Positions 40,673 through 52,454 of a stretch of 64,000 nt of DNA are shown one piece after another. Numbering within the stretch: the stretch's first letter is position 1; every line of letters starts with the position of its first letter. The notes under the pieces were generated by a model. It searched no databases and had not been told where the DNA came from. It worked only from the letters and a program-made list of their open reading frames with translations. The stretch comes from an uncultured Granulosicoccaceae bacterium (lineage in GTDB: Bacteria; Pseudomonadota; Gammaproteobacteria; Granulosicoccales; Granulosicoccaceae): contig CALHCI010000018.1 in assembly GCA_937931165.1 (NCBI GenBank), forward strand, positions 1 to 64,000, read 5' to 3'. The translations under genes were made by a program, and so were the position numbers.

Positions 40673-42019
40673 TTGTCGGTCTGGAATCGCTGTCTCTCGC
40701 ATCTTTCAAATGAACTCACGCTAGAGGAAATGAATACGTGGGTACTGTGCCTGCAACCCATGGAAACCGACGAAGGTATCAAGCTGCTGGCACCCAACCG
40801 GTTTGTACACGATTGGGTAAAAAATAATTACGCGGCGCGTATTTCAGAGATCGTCACCGCGCTTGCCCAGCGCGAGGGATTTAACGTGCTCATCGATATT
40901 GGCAATGGAGAAATGGCAGCGCCACCAAAACCCGTTGCGGATAGTAACGGCACCGGTTTTACTGCGCCAAAACCCGCACCAGCCAGAGCCACCGAACCTT
41001 TTGCCACCGCACTGAACCCTAATTTCTGTTTTGACACCTACATTGAAGGAAAGTCCAACCAGATAGGCCGTGCAGCGGCACTGCAGATTGGCGAAAATCC
41101 GGGCAGTTCCTACAACCCGTTGTTTATCTACGGAGGTGTTGGCCTGGGTAAAACCCATTTAATGCAGGCCGTCGGTAACCTGATGGTCAGCCGTGGCAAA
41201 ACCCGCGTTAAGTATCTGCATTCAGAGAGATATGTGCGCGAAATGGTCAAGTCACTACAAACCGGCACCATCAACGATTTTAAAAGTCACTACCGGAGCC
41301 TGGACGCTTTGTTAATCGATGACATCCAGTTTTTTGCCGGTAAAGATCGTTCACAGGAAGAGTTTTTTCATACCTTTAACTCGCTGATCGAAGCAGGCCA
41401 GCAAATCATTCTTACCAGTGACCGATATCCCAAACAAATAGATGGTGTTGAAGAGCGTTTAAAGTCTCGTTTCGGATGGGGACTGACAGTTGCTGTTGAG
41501 CCACCCGAACTCGAAACGAGAGTGGCGATCCTAAACACCAAGGCCGAGCAATCAGGCTTCACTCTGCCCGATGATGTGAGCTTTTTTATCGCAAAACATA
41601 TTGTATCCAATGTGCGTGAGCTCGAAGGTGCATTACGGCGAGTGATTGCCAATTCAGAATTTACCGGCAAACCAATCACCATCGAGTTTGCCAAAGCCGC
41701 ACTGCGTGATCTGCTGGCGGTACAGGAAAAACTGGTTACTATCGAAAACATTCAAAAAACCGTTTGCGAGTACTACAAGGTTCGAAGCTCTGAACTGTTG
41801 TCGAAAAAGCGCAACCGGAGTATTGCCAGACCACGGCAGGTAGCTATGTATTTATCTAAAACACTGACGCGTCACAGCCTGCCGGAGATCGGTGAAGCTT
41901 TTGGGGGTCGCGACCACACCACTGTGTTGCACGCTTATCGTAAGATCACAGAATTAATTCAGTCCGACAGTCGGATGGAAGAAGACCTGAAAATGCTCAC
42001 AAGGCTGTTATCTTGTTAA
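40673..42019 (+). CDS. dnaA: chromosomal replication initiator protein DnaA
   Basis: This 448-residue AAA+ protein binds DnaA boxes and opens the origin. Domain I starts [23 protein letters not shown] Pro/Ala-rich domain II linker (about 80-110) follows. The AAA+ domain has Walker A GGVGLGKT at 154-161 and [21 protein letters not shown] as Walker B (IDDIQFF). Domain IV ends with the DNA-binding signature [15 protein letters not shown]. The start codon is TTG at 40673, nine bases after GGGGAG; no ATG or GTG in frame gives the conserved N-terminus. E. coli DnaA is 467 residues. Confidence 0.98.
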   Translation: MSVWNRCLSHLSNELTLEEMNTWVLCLQPMETDEGIKLLAPNRFVHDWVKNNYAARISEIVTALAQREGFNVLIDIGNGEMAAPPKPVADSNGTGFTAPKPAPARATEPFATALNPNFCFDTYIEGKSNQIGRAAALQIGENPGSSYNPLFIYGGVGLGKTHLMQAVGNLMVSRGKTRVKYLHSERYVREMVKSLQTGTINDFKSHYRSLDALLIDDIQFFAGKDRSQEEFFHTFNSLIEAGQQIILTSDRYPKQIDGVEERLKSRFGWGLTVAVEPPELETRVAILNTKAEQSGFTLPDDVSFFIAKHIVSNVRELEGALRRVIANSEFTGKPITIEFAKAALRDLLAVQEKLVTIENIQKTVCEYYKVRSSELLSKKRNRSIARPRQVAMYLSKTLTRHSLPEIGEAFGGRDHTTVLHAYRKITELIQSDSRMEEDLKMLTRLLSC

Positions 42020-42234
42020 TCTGTGAGACAATTGTGGATAACTTGTTATCAACGGGTGCAGTAAATCCAACCTGGCGGTTAACCACATTTCCTTCAGTAG
42101 TTATCCACAGCTTGTAAATAGATTTTAAAGTAACACATGTTATTGATAAATAAGGTTTTATCGACGATGAACACAGATATACACCGGCCTTATTATCATT
42201 ATTTATATATATATATTACTTAATAAATAGCCTG
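42020..42234. other. probable chromosomal origin oriC
   Basis: The 215 bases between dnaA and dnaN contain perfect DnaA boxes TGTGGATAA at 42033-42041 and TTATCCACA at 42101-42109, a one-mismatch box TTAACCACA at 42079-42087 and a weaker TTATCAACG at 42046-42054. To their right is a strongly AT-rich segment, about 42190-42232, including a run of alternating TA, fitting a DNA-unwinding element next to dnaN. This layout is that of Pseudomonas-type origins. It also must contain the dnaN promoter. Confidence 0.85.
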
Positions 42235-43335
42235 ATGAAATTTTCGATTTCCAAATTAGAACTGTTTCCATCACTGCAACAAGTGGTCGGGGTTGTTGAA
42301 CGCAAACAAACCCATGAGGTGATGTATAACCTCCTGTTTGATGCGTCCGATGAAGCATTGCAACTGACTGGTACAGACAATGAGGTGGAACTGCAAACAC
42401 GCATCCCGCTGATCGTCACTGAACCCGGGAAGACGACAATTCCAGCCCGCAAGTTATTCGATATTTGCCGTTCACTTGATGATAACGCCAGACTTGATTT
42501 TGAGATTGATGCAGATAAAGCAAAGATCCGATGTGGCAAGAGTCGTTTTACACTGGCCACCCTGCCCGTTGACGAGTTTCCACTGGTCGGCGATCTGCAA
42601 AATACAACGGAAGTTTCCCTACCTCAGATTGAATTGGAAACAGCGATAAAACGAACGTCTTTTGCAATGGCTCAACAGGACGTACGTTACTACCTTAATG
42701 GTCTTCTGCTGCAGCTCACTGAAAACGAGTTGTGTTGCGTGAGTACAGATGGGCATCGACTGGCTTTGCATCGAACGGCAGCAGATATTGAAACGACTGA
42801 TGCGGTAAAAGCAATTATTCCGCGCAAAGCGATCACAGAGCTGTCGCGTTTGATGGACGGCAGTGACACCAGAATTCAGTTATCGCTTAATGAAAAGCAT
42901 TTGCGCATCAAGCTTGGAGCGCTGCAAATGACAACCAAACTGGTCGAAGGGAAATTCCCTGACTTTGAAAAAGTCATCCCACTGGAGAGCACTAACATTG
43001 CCATCGTTGATCGGGATCTGTTACGTCAATCACTAACGCGCAGCGCCATTCTGGCTAATGAAACCTACAAAGGTGTTCGTCTGACCCTGGAAAATCAGGT
43101 ACTGGGTATCCAGACCAACAACCCTAAACACGAAGAAGCGGAAGACGAACTTGAAGTGGACTATTCGGGATTGCCGATGGAAATCGCTTTTAATGTCGTC
43201 TATTTGCTCGATGTTCTGAACGCCATCGATTCAGAATCCGCCGAGATGAATATCAAAGATAACACCAGCAGTATGGTGATCCATCCAATGGGGAATAAAA
43301 GCAGCACCTATGTGGTGATGCCTATGAGGCTGTAG
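42235..43335 (+). CDS. dnaN: DNA polymerase III beta subunit (sliding clamp)
   Basis: This 366-residue protein, the E. coli length, dimerises into the ring that tethers polymerases to DNA. MKFSISKLELFPSLQQVVGVVERK opens it (shown in part as MKFSISKLEL). Three similar domains follow. STDGHRLALHR and EGKFPDFEKVIP mark the second and the inter-domain regions, and the C-terminal VMPMRL is the conserved hydrophobic end that lines the client-peptide pocket. No good ribosome-binding site precedes the ATG. recF starts one base after its stop. Confidence 0.98.
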   Translation: MKFSISKLELFPSLQQVVGVVERKQTHEVMYNLLFDASDEALQLTGTDNEVELQTRIPLIVTEPGKTTIPARKLFDICRSLDDNARLDFEIDADKAKIRCGKSRFTLATLPVDEFPLVGDLQNTTEVSLPQIELETAIKRTSFAMAQQDVRYYLNGLLLQLTENELCCVSTDGHRLALHRTAADIETTDAVKAIIPRKAITELSRLMDGSDTRIQLSLNEKHLRIKLGALQMTTKLVEGKFPDFEKVIPLESTNIAIVDRDLLRQSLTRSAILANETYKGVRLTLENQVLGIQTNNPKHEEAEDELEVDYSGLPMEIAFNVVYLLDVLNAIDSESAEMNIKDNTSSMVIHPMGNKSSTYVVMPMRL

Positions 43336-43336
43336 C

Positions 43337-44413
43337 ATGCATCTGACATCGCTCGATGTCAGCGCAGTGAGAAATCTGTCAAGCGTTGGTATACAACCGG
43401 GTCCGGGTGTAAATCTGTTTTACGGCGTGAACGGTGCGGGTAAAACAAGCTTGCTGGAAGCGATTTCCATTCTCTCAACCGGAAGAAGTTTTCGAGCCGG
43501 GAAAATATCCACTGTTATTAGTTCAGATCTTGACCACCTGGTGGTTGGTGCGTCTGTTGAAGATTCTATAACCCTTAACAACAGTCGAATTGGCATACAG
43601 CGGGCAAAAAACGAAACGACAGCCAGAATTGATGGCGTTAATGTAAAAAGGTTATCAATGCTCGCCTCAGCATTGCCTTGCGTGATTATTTCGACCAGCA
43701 ATCATGAACTGGTTGAAGGTGGGCCATCCGAGAGAAGAAGTTTTCTGGATTGGCTTCTGTTCCACGTGGAACCTCAGTTTCTAAACTTCGCCCAGCGATA
43801 CCGCAGCGCACTTCAACAGCGCAACGCGGCACTCAGGAAAGGTGCCAGTGATGATTTGGTCGCCTTATGGCATAGCGAACTTGCTGAAGCCGGGCAAAGA
43901 ATTACTGAAGGCCGTAAACGTATATTGCAGGAGTTCTCCACGGTGTTGTCAGATAATTCCCACCAATTTAATGAAACCTTAACACCGTTATTCAGTTACC
44001 GGGCAGGTTGGCCTGAGGATCTCTCCCTGGAAGATGCTCTGGCACGTCTTGACCATTGTCGACGAAGAGGTATTACCACTGTTGGCCCGCATCGGGCTGA
44101 TTTGGTGATCAAGACAAACGGTCAGGAAGCAAGGTACGTTTATTCGCGTGGTCAACAGAAATTATTAGCTATACAAATGCGACTTGCTCAGGTCGATATG
44201 TTCACCAGATTTCATCAGCAACCACCAATTGTGTTGTTTGATGATTTGCCTTCAGAGCTTGATGAACAGGCAAGGCGTTATGTGTTTCGTTACCTGGAAG
44301 AAAGACGAGTACAGGTGTTTCTTACCAGCGTTGATGATGTATCAAAAGAGTTACAAAACGCCTGTGATTTGTTTCACGTGAAACAGGGAAAAATTGAAAA
44401 AGTGTTATACTAA
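43337..44413 (+). CDS. recF: DNA replication and repair protein RecF
   Basis: This 358-residue SMC-like ATPase loads RecA at gaps. Walker A is GVNGAGKT at residues 30-37. GPHRADLVI precedes the signature YSRGQQKLLAIQMRLAQ, and Walker B is PIVLFDDLPSELD. E. coli RecF is 357. It follows dnaN by one base. Two parS-type palindromes fall within its coding sequence, one in the middle and one near the 3' end, so its codons also carry a partition signal. Confidence 0.97.
   Translation: MHLTSLDVSAVRNLSSVGIQPGPGVNLFYGVNGAGKTSLLEAISILSTGRSFRAGKISTVISSDLDHLVVGASVEDSITLNNSRIGIQRAKNETTARIDGVNVKRLSMLASALPCVIISTSNHELVEGGPSERRSFLDWLLFHVEPQFLNFAQRYRSALQQRNAALRKGASDDLVALWHSELAEAGQRITEGRKRILQEFSTVLSDNSHQFNETLTPLFSYRAGWPEDLSLEDALARLDHCRRRGITTVGPHRADLVIKTNGQEARYVYSRGQQKLLAIQMRLAQVDMFTRFHQQPPIVLFDDLPSELDEQARRYVFRYLEERRVQVFLTSVDDVSKELQNACDLFHVKQGKIEKVLY
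43758..43773. promoter_or_regulatory. parS-like site inside recF
   Basis: TGTTCCACGTGGAACC differs from the consensus TGTTTCACGTGAAACA at three positions. Two of these are a compensating pair that keeps the palindrome, and the last is the outermost base. This variant is the form I recall for Pseudomonas parS sites. It is 612 bases from the perfect site. Confidence 0.7.
44370..44385. promoter_or_regulatory. perfect parS site inside recF
   Basis: TGTTTCACGTGAAACA is an exact 16-base match to the universal bacterial parS palindrome, bound by ParB. It lies near the 3' end of recF, about 2.1 kb from oriC and 12 kb from parAB. Confidence 0.95.
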
Positions 44414-44435
44414 GAAGTTCGCCTACGAAGAATAG

Positions 44436-46865
<2,430 letters not shown>

Positions 46866-46893
46866 CCTCAGAACCTGTTAACAGAGCTGTTTT

Positions 46894-46918
46894 GCCACAT
46901 CCATCTGATGTGGCTTTT
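46894..46918 (+). terminator. intrinsic terminator after gyrB
   Basis: GCCACATC (46894-46901) pairs with GATGTGGC (46907-46914) over a five-base loop and is followed by TTTT. It lies 28 bases after the gyrB stop codon and should end the dnaA-dnaN-recF-gyrB transcript. Confidence 0.75.
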
Positions 46919-47016
46919 AACCGGGTTGATTGGATCTGTGGTTTTTCATACCGATGGACTAACCATTCATCGGATAAATCGATACAAGTCCGGTGACAGT
47001 CCGGCTCGGAAATTCA

Positions 47017-49038
47017 ATGCAAGGCAAACTCCTGCTTCCCTCGTTTTCTTCGATTCAGTTTTCAGAGGTCGAAACGCAACTAGACCATATGCTGTCGGTT
47101 GCCAATGAAAAAATCGCACAACTTGAACAAATCGAATCTCCGGACTGGGACAATTTTATCTACCCGCTGGATCTGATCAACAATGATATACAACGTTTCT
47201 GGTCGCCGGTACGTCATCTCAATTCGGTGATGAACAGTGATAAAGTCCGCGAGGTCTACAACGCCTGTCGCAGCAAGCTTAGTGCATGGCAGACCGAGAT
47301 AGGACAGAATCGGGCGCTGTTTGAGAAAACGTCGCAAATAGCCGAAGGCCAGTTAATGGCAGGCTTCAGTACAGGCCAGCAGAAAGCCATCACTGACAGT
47401 TTGCTGGGTTTCAGACTTGGTGGTGTGTCACTGGAGGGGGAACAGAAGGAACGTTTTAAAGCGAATGCCCAGGAGCTCAGCAAGCTGACCAGTCAATTCC
47501 AGGACAACGTCATGGACGCCACTAAAGCCTGGGACAAACTGATCACTGATCCTGCAGCACTTGCCGGGTTTCCACAATCATCACTCGATCTGGCACGTCA
47601 GGCAGCTGACAACAATGATCAGGAAGGTTACCGTCTGACACTTGAATTTCCGAGCTACTACGCGGTCATGACATTTGCTGACGATAGAGCACTTCGGGAA
47701 GAGGTATATACCGCGTTTACCACACGCGCATCAGATCAGGGTCCGAATCCCGGTTGGGACAATGCCGAAGTGATCGAGAAAATTGTTGAGCTGCGAATGG
47801 AAAAAGCTCGCTTGCTCGGTTTTGACAATTACGCACAATACTCGGTGGCCAGCAAGATGGTGGAGTCACCGGAACAGGTGATCGGATTTATCGACGAGCT
47901 GGCAGACAAGGCAAGCCCACAGGCACAGAAGGATTTTGCGCAACTAACCGAATATGCCAAAACTCACCACAACATTGATCCGGTGCAGCCATGGGATACT
48001 GGATACTTATCCAATAAACTGAAAAAACAGCTTTTTGATTTTTCAGAAGAAGATCTAAAACCCTACTTTCCCGCATCTGTTGCGGTACCCGGACTATTTG
48101 CTGTCACCGGCAGGTTATTCAACATTGAAATAACCGAGGTGCCGGATGCCGATGTGTGGCACGAAGACGTTAAGCTCTACCAGATAAACGATCAGCAGGG
48201 CAGGGTGCGCGGTGCCTTCTATATGGATAACTACGCGCGCGAAAACAAACGCGGCGGAGCATGGATGGATGTGTGTGTCGGGCGCATGCAAACTGAAGAT
48301 TCAACACAGTTGCCTGTGGCCTACCTTACCTGCAATCTGACACCACCGGTTGGAGACGAACCTGCACTGTTAACGCACAGTGAATTGACCACGTTGTTTC
48401 ATGAGTTCGGGCATGGTCTGCATCATATGCTGACACTGGTGGATTATCCGTCAGTGGCCGGTATCAGTGGTGTGGAATGGGATGCTGTAGAACTGCCAAG
48501 CCAGTTTCTCGAAAACTGGTGCTGGGAGCGTGAGTCTCTGGATATGGTCAGCGGGCATTATCAGAGCGGTGAAAAGCTGCCGCAGGAATTACTCGACAAA
48601 GCACGTGCGGCGAAGAATTTTCAGTCGGGTATGGCGACTGTCAGGCAGCTGGAGTTTGCACTGTTTGATATGCAGTTACACAGGCAGCAGCAGGCAGTAG
48701 ATTACAAACAGGTGCAGGCTTTACTCAATGATATTCGCGACAAGGTAGCGGTAGTTAAAGTCCCGGAATTTGTGCGTTTTCAAAATGCTTTTTCACATAT
48801 TTTTGCCGGTGGATATGCTGCCGGTTACTTCAGTTATAAATGGGCTGAGGTGCTTTCTTCAGACGCTTATTCAAAGTTTGAAGAGAACGGCATCTTTGAC
48901 GAAAAGACCGGCACAGAATTCCTTCAATGTATTCTCGAGCGTGGCGGCACTGAAAAAGCGATTGATCTGTTTGTTGAGTTTCGCGGTAGAAAACCTGAAA
49001 TTGATGCCTTGTTAAGACACACAGGGCTTGCCGCTTAA
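47017..49038 (+). CDS. prlC: oligopeptidase A (M3 family metallopeptidase)
   Basis: This 673-residue cytoplasmic zinc peptidase degrades short peptides, including cleaved signal peptides. The zinc motif is HEFGH with His462, Glu463 and His466 (TTLFHEFGHGLHHM), and the third ligand Glu lies about 25 residues later in GVEWDAVELPSQFLENW. E. coli OpdA is 680 residues. The ATG at 47017 is used; a GTG eight codons upstream is possible. ubiD follows after 28 bases. Confidence 0.95.
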   Translation: MQGKLLLPSFSSIQFSEVETQLDHMLSVANEKIAQLEQIESPDWDNFIYPLDLINNDIQRFWSPVRHLNSVMNSDKVREVYNACRSKLSAWQTEIGQNRALFEKTSQIAEGQLMAGFSTGQQKAITDSLLGFRLGGVSLEGEQKERFKANAQELSKLTSQFQDNVMDATKAWDKLITDPAALAGFPQSSLDLARQAADNNDQEGYRLTLEFPSYYAVMTFADDRALREEVYTAFTTRASDQGPNPGWDNAEVIEKIVELRMEKARLLGFDNYAQYSVASKMVESPEQVIGFIDELADKASPQAQKDFAQLTEYAKTHHNIDPVQPWDTGYLSNKLKKQLFDFSEEDLKPYFPASVAVPGLFAVTGRLFNIEITEVPDADVWHEDVKLYQINDQQGRVRGAFYMDNYARENKRGGAWMDVCVGRMQTEDSTQLPVAYLTCNLTPPVGDEPALLTHSELTTLFHEFGHGLHHMLTLVDYPSVAGISGVEWDAVELPSQFLENWCWERESLDMVSGHYQSGEKLPQELLDKARAAKNFQSGMATVRQLEFALFDMQLHRQQQAVDYKQVQALLNDIRDKVAVVKVPEFVRFQNAFSHIFAGGYAAGYFSYKWAEVLSSDAYSKFEENGIFDEKTGTEFLQCILERGGTEKAIDLFVEFRGRKPEIDALLRHTGLAA

Positions 49039-49066
49039 CCGCTGATAAACAATAGCTACTGACACA

Positions 49067-50530
49067 TTGAAATACAAAGATCTCAGGGAATTTATCGCTG
49101 TTCTGGAACAGAACAACGAGCTTGTCCACGTTGATCAACAGATCAACCCGTACCTTGAAATGACTGAAATCTGTGATCGCGTATTGCGACAGCAGGGACC
49201 GGCCGTTTTATTTAAGCAACCAGTCGGCAGTACCGTACCGGCGCTTTGCAACCTGTTTGGTACACCAAAACGGGTGGCGATGGGTATGGGTGAAAATGAT
49301 GTTGAGTCGCTGCGTGAAGTCGGCAAGCTGCTCGCATTTCTTAAAGAGCCTGACCCGCCAAAGGGCCTGGCAGACGCGTGGAAAACTCTGCCCATTTTTA
49401 AAAAAGTGCTGGATATGGCGCCAAAAACCGTCAATCGTGCGGCTTGTCAGAGTGAAGTACTGAGCGGTGATGAAGTCGATCTGTCGCGTTATCCGATACA
49501 GCACTGCTGGCCCGGTGATGCAGCACCGCTGATTACCTGGGGATTGGTTGTCACTAAAGGGCCAAATAAAAAACGCCAGAACATGGGCATTTATCGACAG
49601 CAGGTCATTGGTAAAAACAAAGTCATTATGCGCTGGTTATCGCACCGTGGTGGTGCGCTTGATTTACTGGAGTGGCAGCAGCAACACCCGGATAAACCGT
49701 TTCCGGTATCCGTGGTGCTCGGCGCCGACCCTGCTACCATTCTGGCCGCGGTGACCCCGGTACCGGACAGCTTGTCAGAACATGCCTTTGCGGGGCTGTT
49801 ACGTGGTAGCCGGACAGAGCTTGTAAAAAGTAAAACCAATGATCTGATGGTGCCAGCGTCGGCTGAAATTGTATTGGAAGGGTTTATACATCCGGGTGAT
49901 ACCGCACCGGAAGGTCCGTTTGGTGATCACACCGGTTACTACAACGAGGTTGATAACTTTCCGTGCTTCACGATCAACACCATTACCGAGCGTGACAATC
50001 CGATTTATCACACCACCTACACCGGCCGGCCACCGGATGAACCTGCAGTGCTTGGTGTGGCGCTCAACGAAGTCTTTGTGCCTATTTTACAAAAACAGTT
50101 TCCGGAAATTACTGACTTTTATCTGCCGCCGGAAGGTTGTTCTTATCGACTGGCGGTGGTCTCAATGAAGAAGCAATACCCGGGTCACGCCAAACGTGTG
50201 ATGCTGGGGATCTGGTCTTTTTTACGCCAGTTTATGTATACCAAAATGGTGATTGTGGTTGATGATGATATCGACGCAAGAAACTGGCAGGACGTTATCT
50301 GGGCGATGACCACGCGCATGGACCCGGCGCGCGACTGCACGACCATTGAAAACACACCCATTGATTACCTGGATTTTGCTTCACCGGTTTCCGGACTGGG
50401 GTCGAAAATGGGTTTTGACGCGACCAATAAGTGGCCTGGCGAAACCGATCGGGAGTGGGGTGAACCCATCGTGATGGATAAGGCGACAAAAAGCCGGGTG
50501 GATGAGATGTGGTCATCTCTCGGACTGTAG
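49067..50530 (+). CDS. ubiD: 4-hydroxy-3-polyprenylbenzoate decarboxylase UbiD
   Basis: This 487-residue enzyme (E. coli 497) uses prenylated FMN to decarboxylate 3-polyprenyl-4-hydroxybenzoate in ubiquinone synthesis. It begins [19 protein letters not shown]. Conserved active-site segments include [11 protein letters not shown] and, further on, [17 protein letters not shown]. The start is TTG at 49067, because an in-frame stop lies seven codons upstream and no ATG is available. No clear ribosome-binding site is seen, so it may rely on coupling with prlC. The prenyl-FMN synthase UbiX is not in this window. Confidence 0.96.
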   Translation: MKYKDLREFIAVLEQNNELVHVDQQINPYLEMTEICDRVLRQQGPAVLFKQPVGSTVPALCNLFGTPKRVAMGMGENDVESLREVGKLLAFLKEPDPPKGLADAWKTLPIFKKVLDMAPKTVNRAACQSEVLSGDEVDLSRYPIQHCWPGDAAPLITWGLVVTKGPNKKRQNMGIYRQQVIGKNKVIMRWLSHRGGALDLLEWQQQHPDKPFPVSVVLGADPATILAAVTPVPDSLSEHAFAGLLRGSRTELVKSKTNDLMVPASAEIVLEGFIHPGDTAPEGPFGDHTGYYNEVDNFPCFTINTITERDNPIYHTTYTGRPPDEPAVLGVALNEVFVPILQKQFPEITDFYLPPEGCSYRLAVVSMKKQYPGHAKRVMLGIWSFLRQFMYTKMVIVVDDDIDARNWQDVIWAMTTRMDPARDCTTIENTPIDYLDFASPVSGLGSKMGFDATNKWPGETDREWGEPIVMDKATKSRVDEMWSSLGL

Positions 50531-50560
50531 CCAGCGCTTTAAAAAGAACGTTCAGGCATA

Positions 50561-50588
50561 AAAAAGCCGGCTAAAAAGCCGGCTTTTT
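50561..50588. terminator. bidirectional intrinsic terminator
   Basis: AAAAAGCCGGCT (50561-50572) pairs with AGCCGGCTTTTT (50577-50588) over AAAA. With T-runs on both strands, it can end ubiD on the plus strand and the OmpA-family gene on the minus strand. Confidence 0.9.
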
Positions 50589-50609
50589 CAGTTTTTACCG
50601 CTGTGTTTT

Positions 50610-51932
50610 TCAGCCTTCTGATTGCGCCACCGGAAATACCAGTTCAACGCGACGGTTTTGCAAACGTCCCAATGGGCTGTCGTTGTCTGCAATCGGTCGG
50701 GTGTGACCAAAGCCGCGGGTATCAATTCGATTTGCATCGATACCGCGAAGCACCAGCGCAGACTTGATGGTAATAGCGCGATTGACCGACAGGTCCTGAC
50801 TGTTCTCAGGGGCTGCCTGATTGTCCGTATGCCCTTCGATATCCAGTGTTAAAACCGGGTTCTGACGCAATACCGCCGCAACATTATCGAGATGACGTGC
50901 TGCACGCTGATTCATCAGACCGGCAGTGCCGCTTTCAAAGTAGCGTTCACCCAGCATAAGTGACATGCCACGTGTATTTGGCTTGGCATTCATTGCCAGC
51001 AGCTGATGTTGAATCTGTTGCTGACCGGGTAGTGCCTGCACCGACGTTGTTGCAGGTGCGGCCATCGCAGCACCAATCGCGGGTTCAGCTTGCTGTGCGG
51101 TTGGTGCTACCTGATAAACAGGTTGTTGCTGCGCAATTTGCGCTCCTGCACTCAGCACAGGCTCAATTTGGCGCTGTGGGGTTAGCTGCAGGGGTTCGGG
51201 TTGCAGCAATTGCTGGTCGGTAGCTTGTTGAGGCGCTGCTGCAATAGTTGTTTCCTGAACAGGCTCAGCGGCAAGCGCTGTTGTTGCCCGTGTCAGTTGT
51301 TGTGGAGCAGCCTGAGATGTTGCCTGGGGTATTGCTTGTGCAACTGTCTGTGTGACAGGTTGCTGAATGGCGGGCACTGGTTGTTGAACTGCGGGTACTG
51401 GCGCCGGCACGACAACGGTTTGTGCAGGTTGTTGAGTTGCTGCCAACTGCGCCTGAAGGCTGGCAAGTTGTTGACTGAGTGACGCCAGTTGCGCCTGAAT
51501 GCTGTCACCGGAATGCGCCGCGGCCATAATCGGGTTGGCGTCCAGTGGGGCTTCAATCATGGTGGCTGCTGCTATTTCCTGTTCGGACAAGAACGAATCC
51601 TGCCCCAGTGATACCTGCAGCGAGTGATTAGCAGTGAGTGAACGGGCACGCTGCTGTGCGGTCAGCGTCTGCAACGTCGCCAGTCTCGCCTCGTGTGCCA
51701 CACTTTGCGGCTTGCGAAAGGCAGCTGCGGCGCTTTCAGCGCGCTGTAGTTGCTGTTGTGCAGCTTGCAGCTCTTCACCGGCCAGTGATGCCACAATTGG
51801 ATCCTGACTTATTTGTGCGTAGGTTTTCTGTGCTTCTTCGAGCTCAGGGACCCAAGACTGTTTACTGGCACAGCCGGCTAGGGCTATACCGATCAGAACA
51901 GGGCTTATTTTTAAAAGTTGTCGCTTGAACAT
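50610..51932 (-). CDS. OmpA-family lipoprotein with DUF4398-like N-terminus and Gln/Pro/Ala-rich linker
   Basis: This 440-residue outer-membrane lipoprotein has a signal ending LAGC with Cys21 lipidated; the ATG at 51932 gives this signal. Residues about 25-110 form a helical DUF4398-like segment. A short coiled-coil (QLASLSQQLASLQAQLAA) follows, then roughly 160 residues very rich in Gln, Pro, Ala and Val. The C-terminal 120 residues are an OmpA-like peptidoglycan-binding domain, with LDIEGHTDNQA, LSVNRAITIKSAL and GFGHTRPIADNDSPLGRLQNRRVEL (key residues Asp and Arg in NRA and NRRVEL). It probably ties the outer membrane to the cell wall. A smaller DUF4398 lipoprotein gene lies 28 bases upstream; they likely work together. 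Confidence 0.85.
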   Translation of the reverse strand: MFKRQLLKISPVLIGIALAGCASKQSWVPELEEAQKTYAQISQDPIVASLAGEELQAAQQQLQRAESAAAAFRKPQSVAHEARLATLQTLTAQQRARSLTANHSLQVSLGQDSFLSEQEIAAATMIEAPLDANPIMAAAHSGDSIQAQLASLSQQLASLQAQLAATQQPAQTVVVPAPVPAVQQPVPAIQQPVTQTVAQAIPQATSQAAPQQLTRATTALAAEPVQETTIAAAPQQATDQQLLQPEPLQLTPQRQIEPVLSAGAQIAQQQPVYQVAPTAQQAEPAIGAAMAAPATTSVQALPGQQQIQHQLLAMNAKPNTRGMSLMLGERYFESGTAGLMNQRAARHLDNVAAVLRQNPVLTLDIEGHTDNQAAPENSQDLSVNRAITIKSALVLRGIDANRIDTRGFGHTRPIADNDSPLGRLQNRRVELVFPVAQSEG

Positions 51933-51960
51933 GGATTCTACCGTCGAATTTTCGGCCAAC

Positions 51961-52287
51961 TTAGTTGTTTTGCAGCTGACTTAGCGTCATTTCAGCGTGT
52001 TCCGCTTCGCTGATCGCTTTGGCAAGATCAGCTTGCGCAATTGAAAGCTGCAGCAATTTTTGGGCACGATCCGGGCGATTGTGGAGAAAAAGTTGTTTCG
52101 CCCTGGCAAGCGACGCGTTTGCTGTGGTGTATTCTGCAATCGCATAGGTCTCAGCACCGGCGATTTTGGCATCGCGAATAGCATTTTCAGCATACTGGGT
52201 GTTGCTGCCACCGCTGATGGTGGTTGCACAGGCACTGAGCAGCATTGCGGCTGCAGCGATAGCGGCTATCGAATAGTGTTTTTTCAT
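51961..52287 (-). CDS. DUF4398-domain lipoprotein
   Basis: This 108-residue protein has a signal ending LLSAC (Cys20) and a helical body, with AIAEYTTANASLARAKQLFL and ALLQLSIAQADLAKAISEAE-like repeats of the DUF4398 type. It is probably a periplasmic-facing lipoprotein. It precedes the OmpA-family lipoprotein gene, whose N-terminal part is a similar domain, so they may form a complex. No enzymatic motif is present. Confidence 0.8.
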   Translation of the reverse strand: MKKHYSIAAIAAAAMLLSACATTISGGSNTQYAENAIRDAKIAGAETYAIAEYTTANASLARAKQLFLHNRPDRAQKLLQLSIAQADLAKAISEAEHAEMTLSQLQNN

Positions 52288-52454
52288 CGGATTCCCTGCA
52301 ATTCAGTGTTGTTGCCTGTTGAACACAGAGTTAGTGTCAACAAAAGGCGCTTAATCACTGATATGTAAAAGTAATGAAGACATAACAGGGAGACGGCCAA
52401 TCGACGGCAGAGATTGAGTCTTTACCGTTAAAAGTTGCCGGAATGACTGGTGAG

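Noticed and set aside
40432-40797. 121-codon minus-strand open frame overlapping the dnaA start and upstream region
   Set aside because: It overlaps dnaA antisense and the DnaA box, with no family resemblance and no ribosome-binding site.
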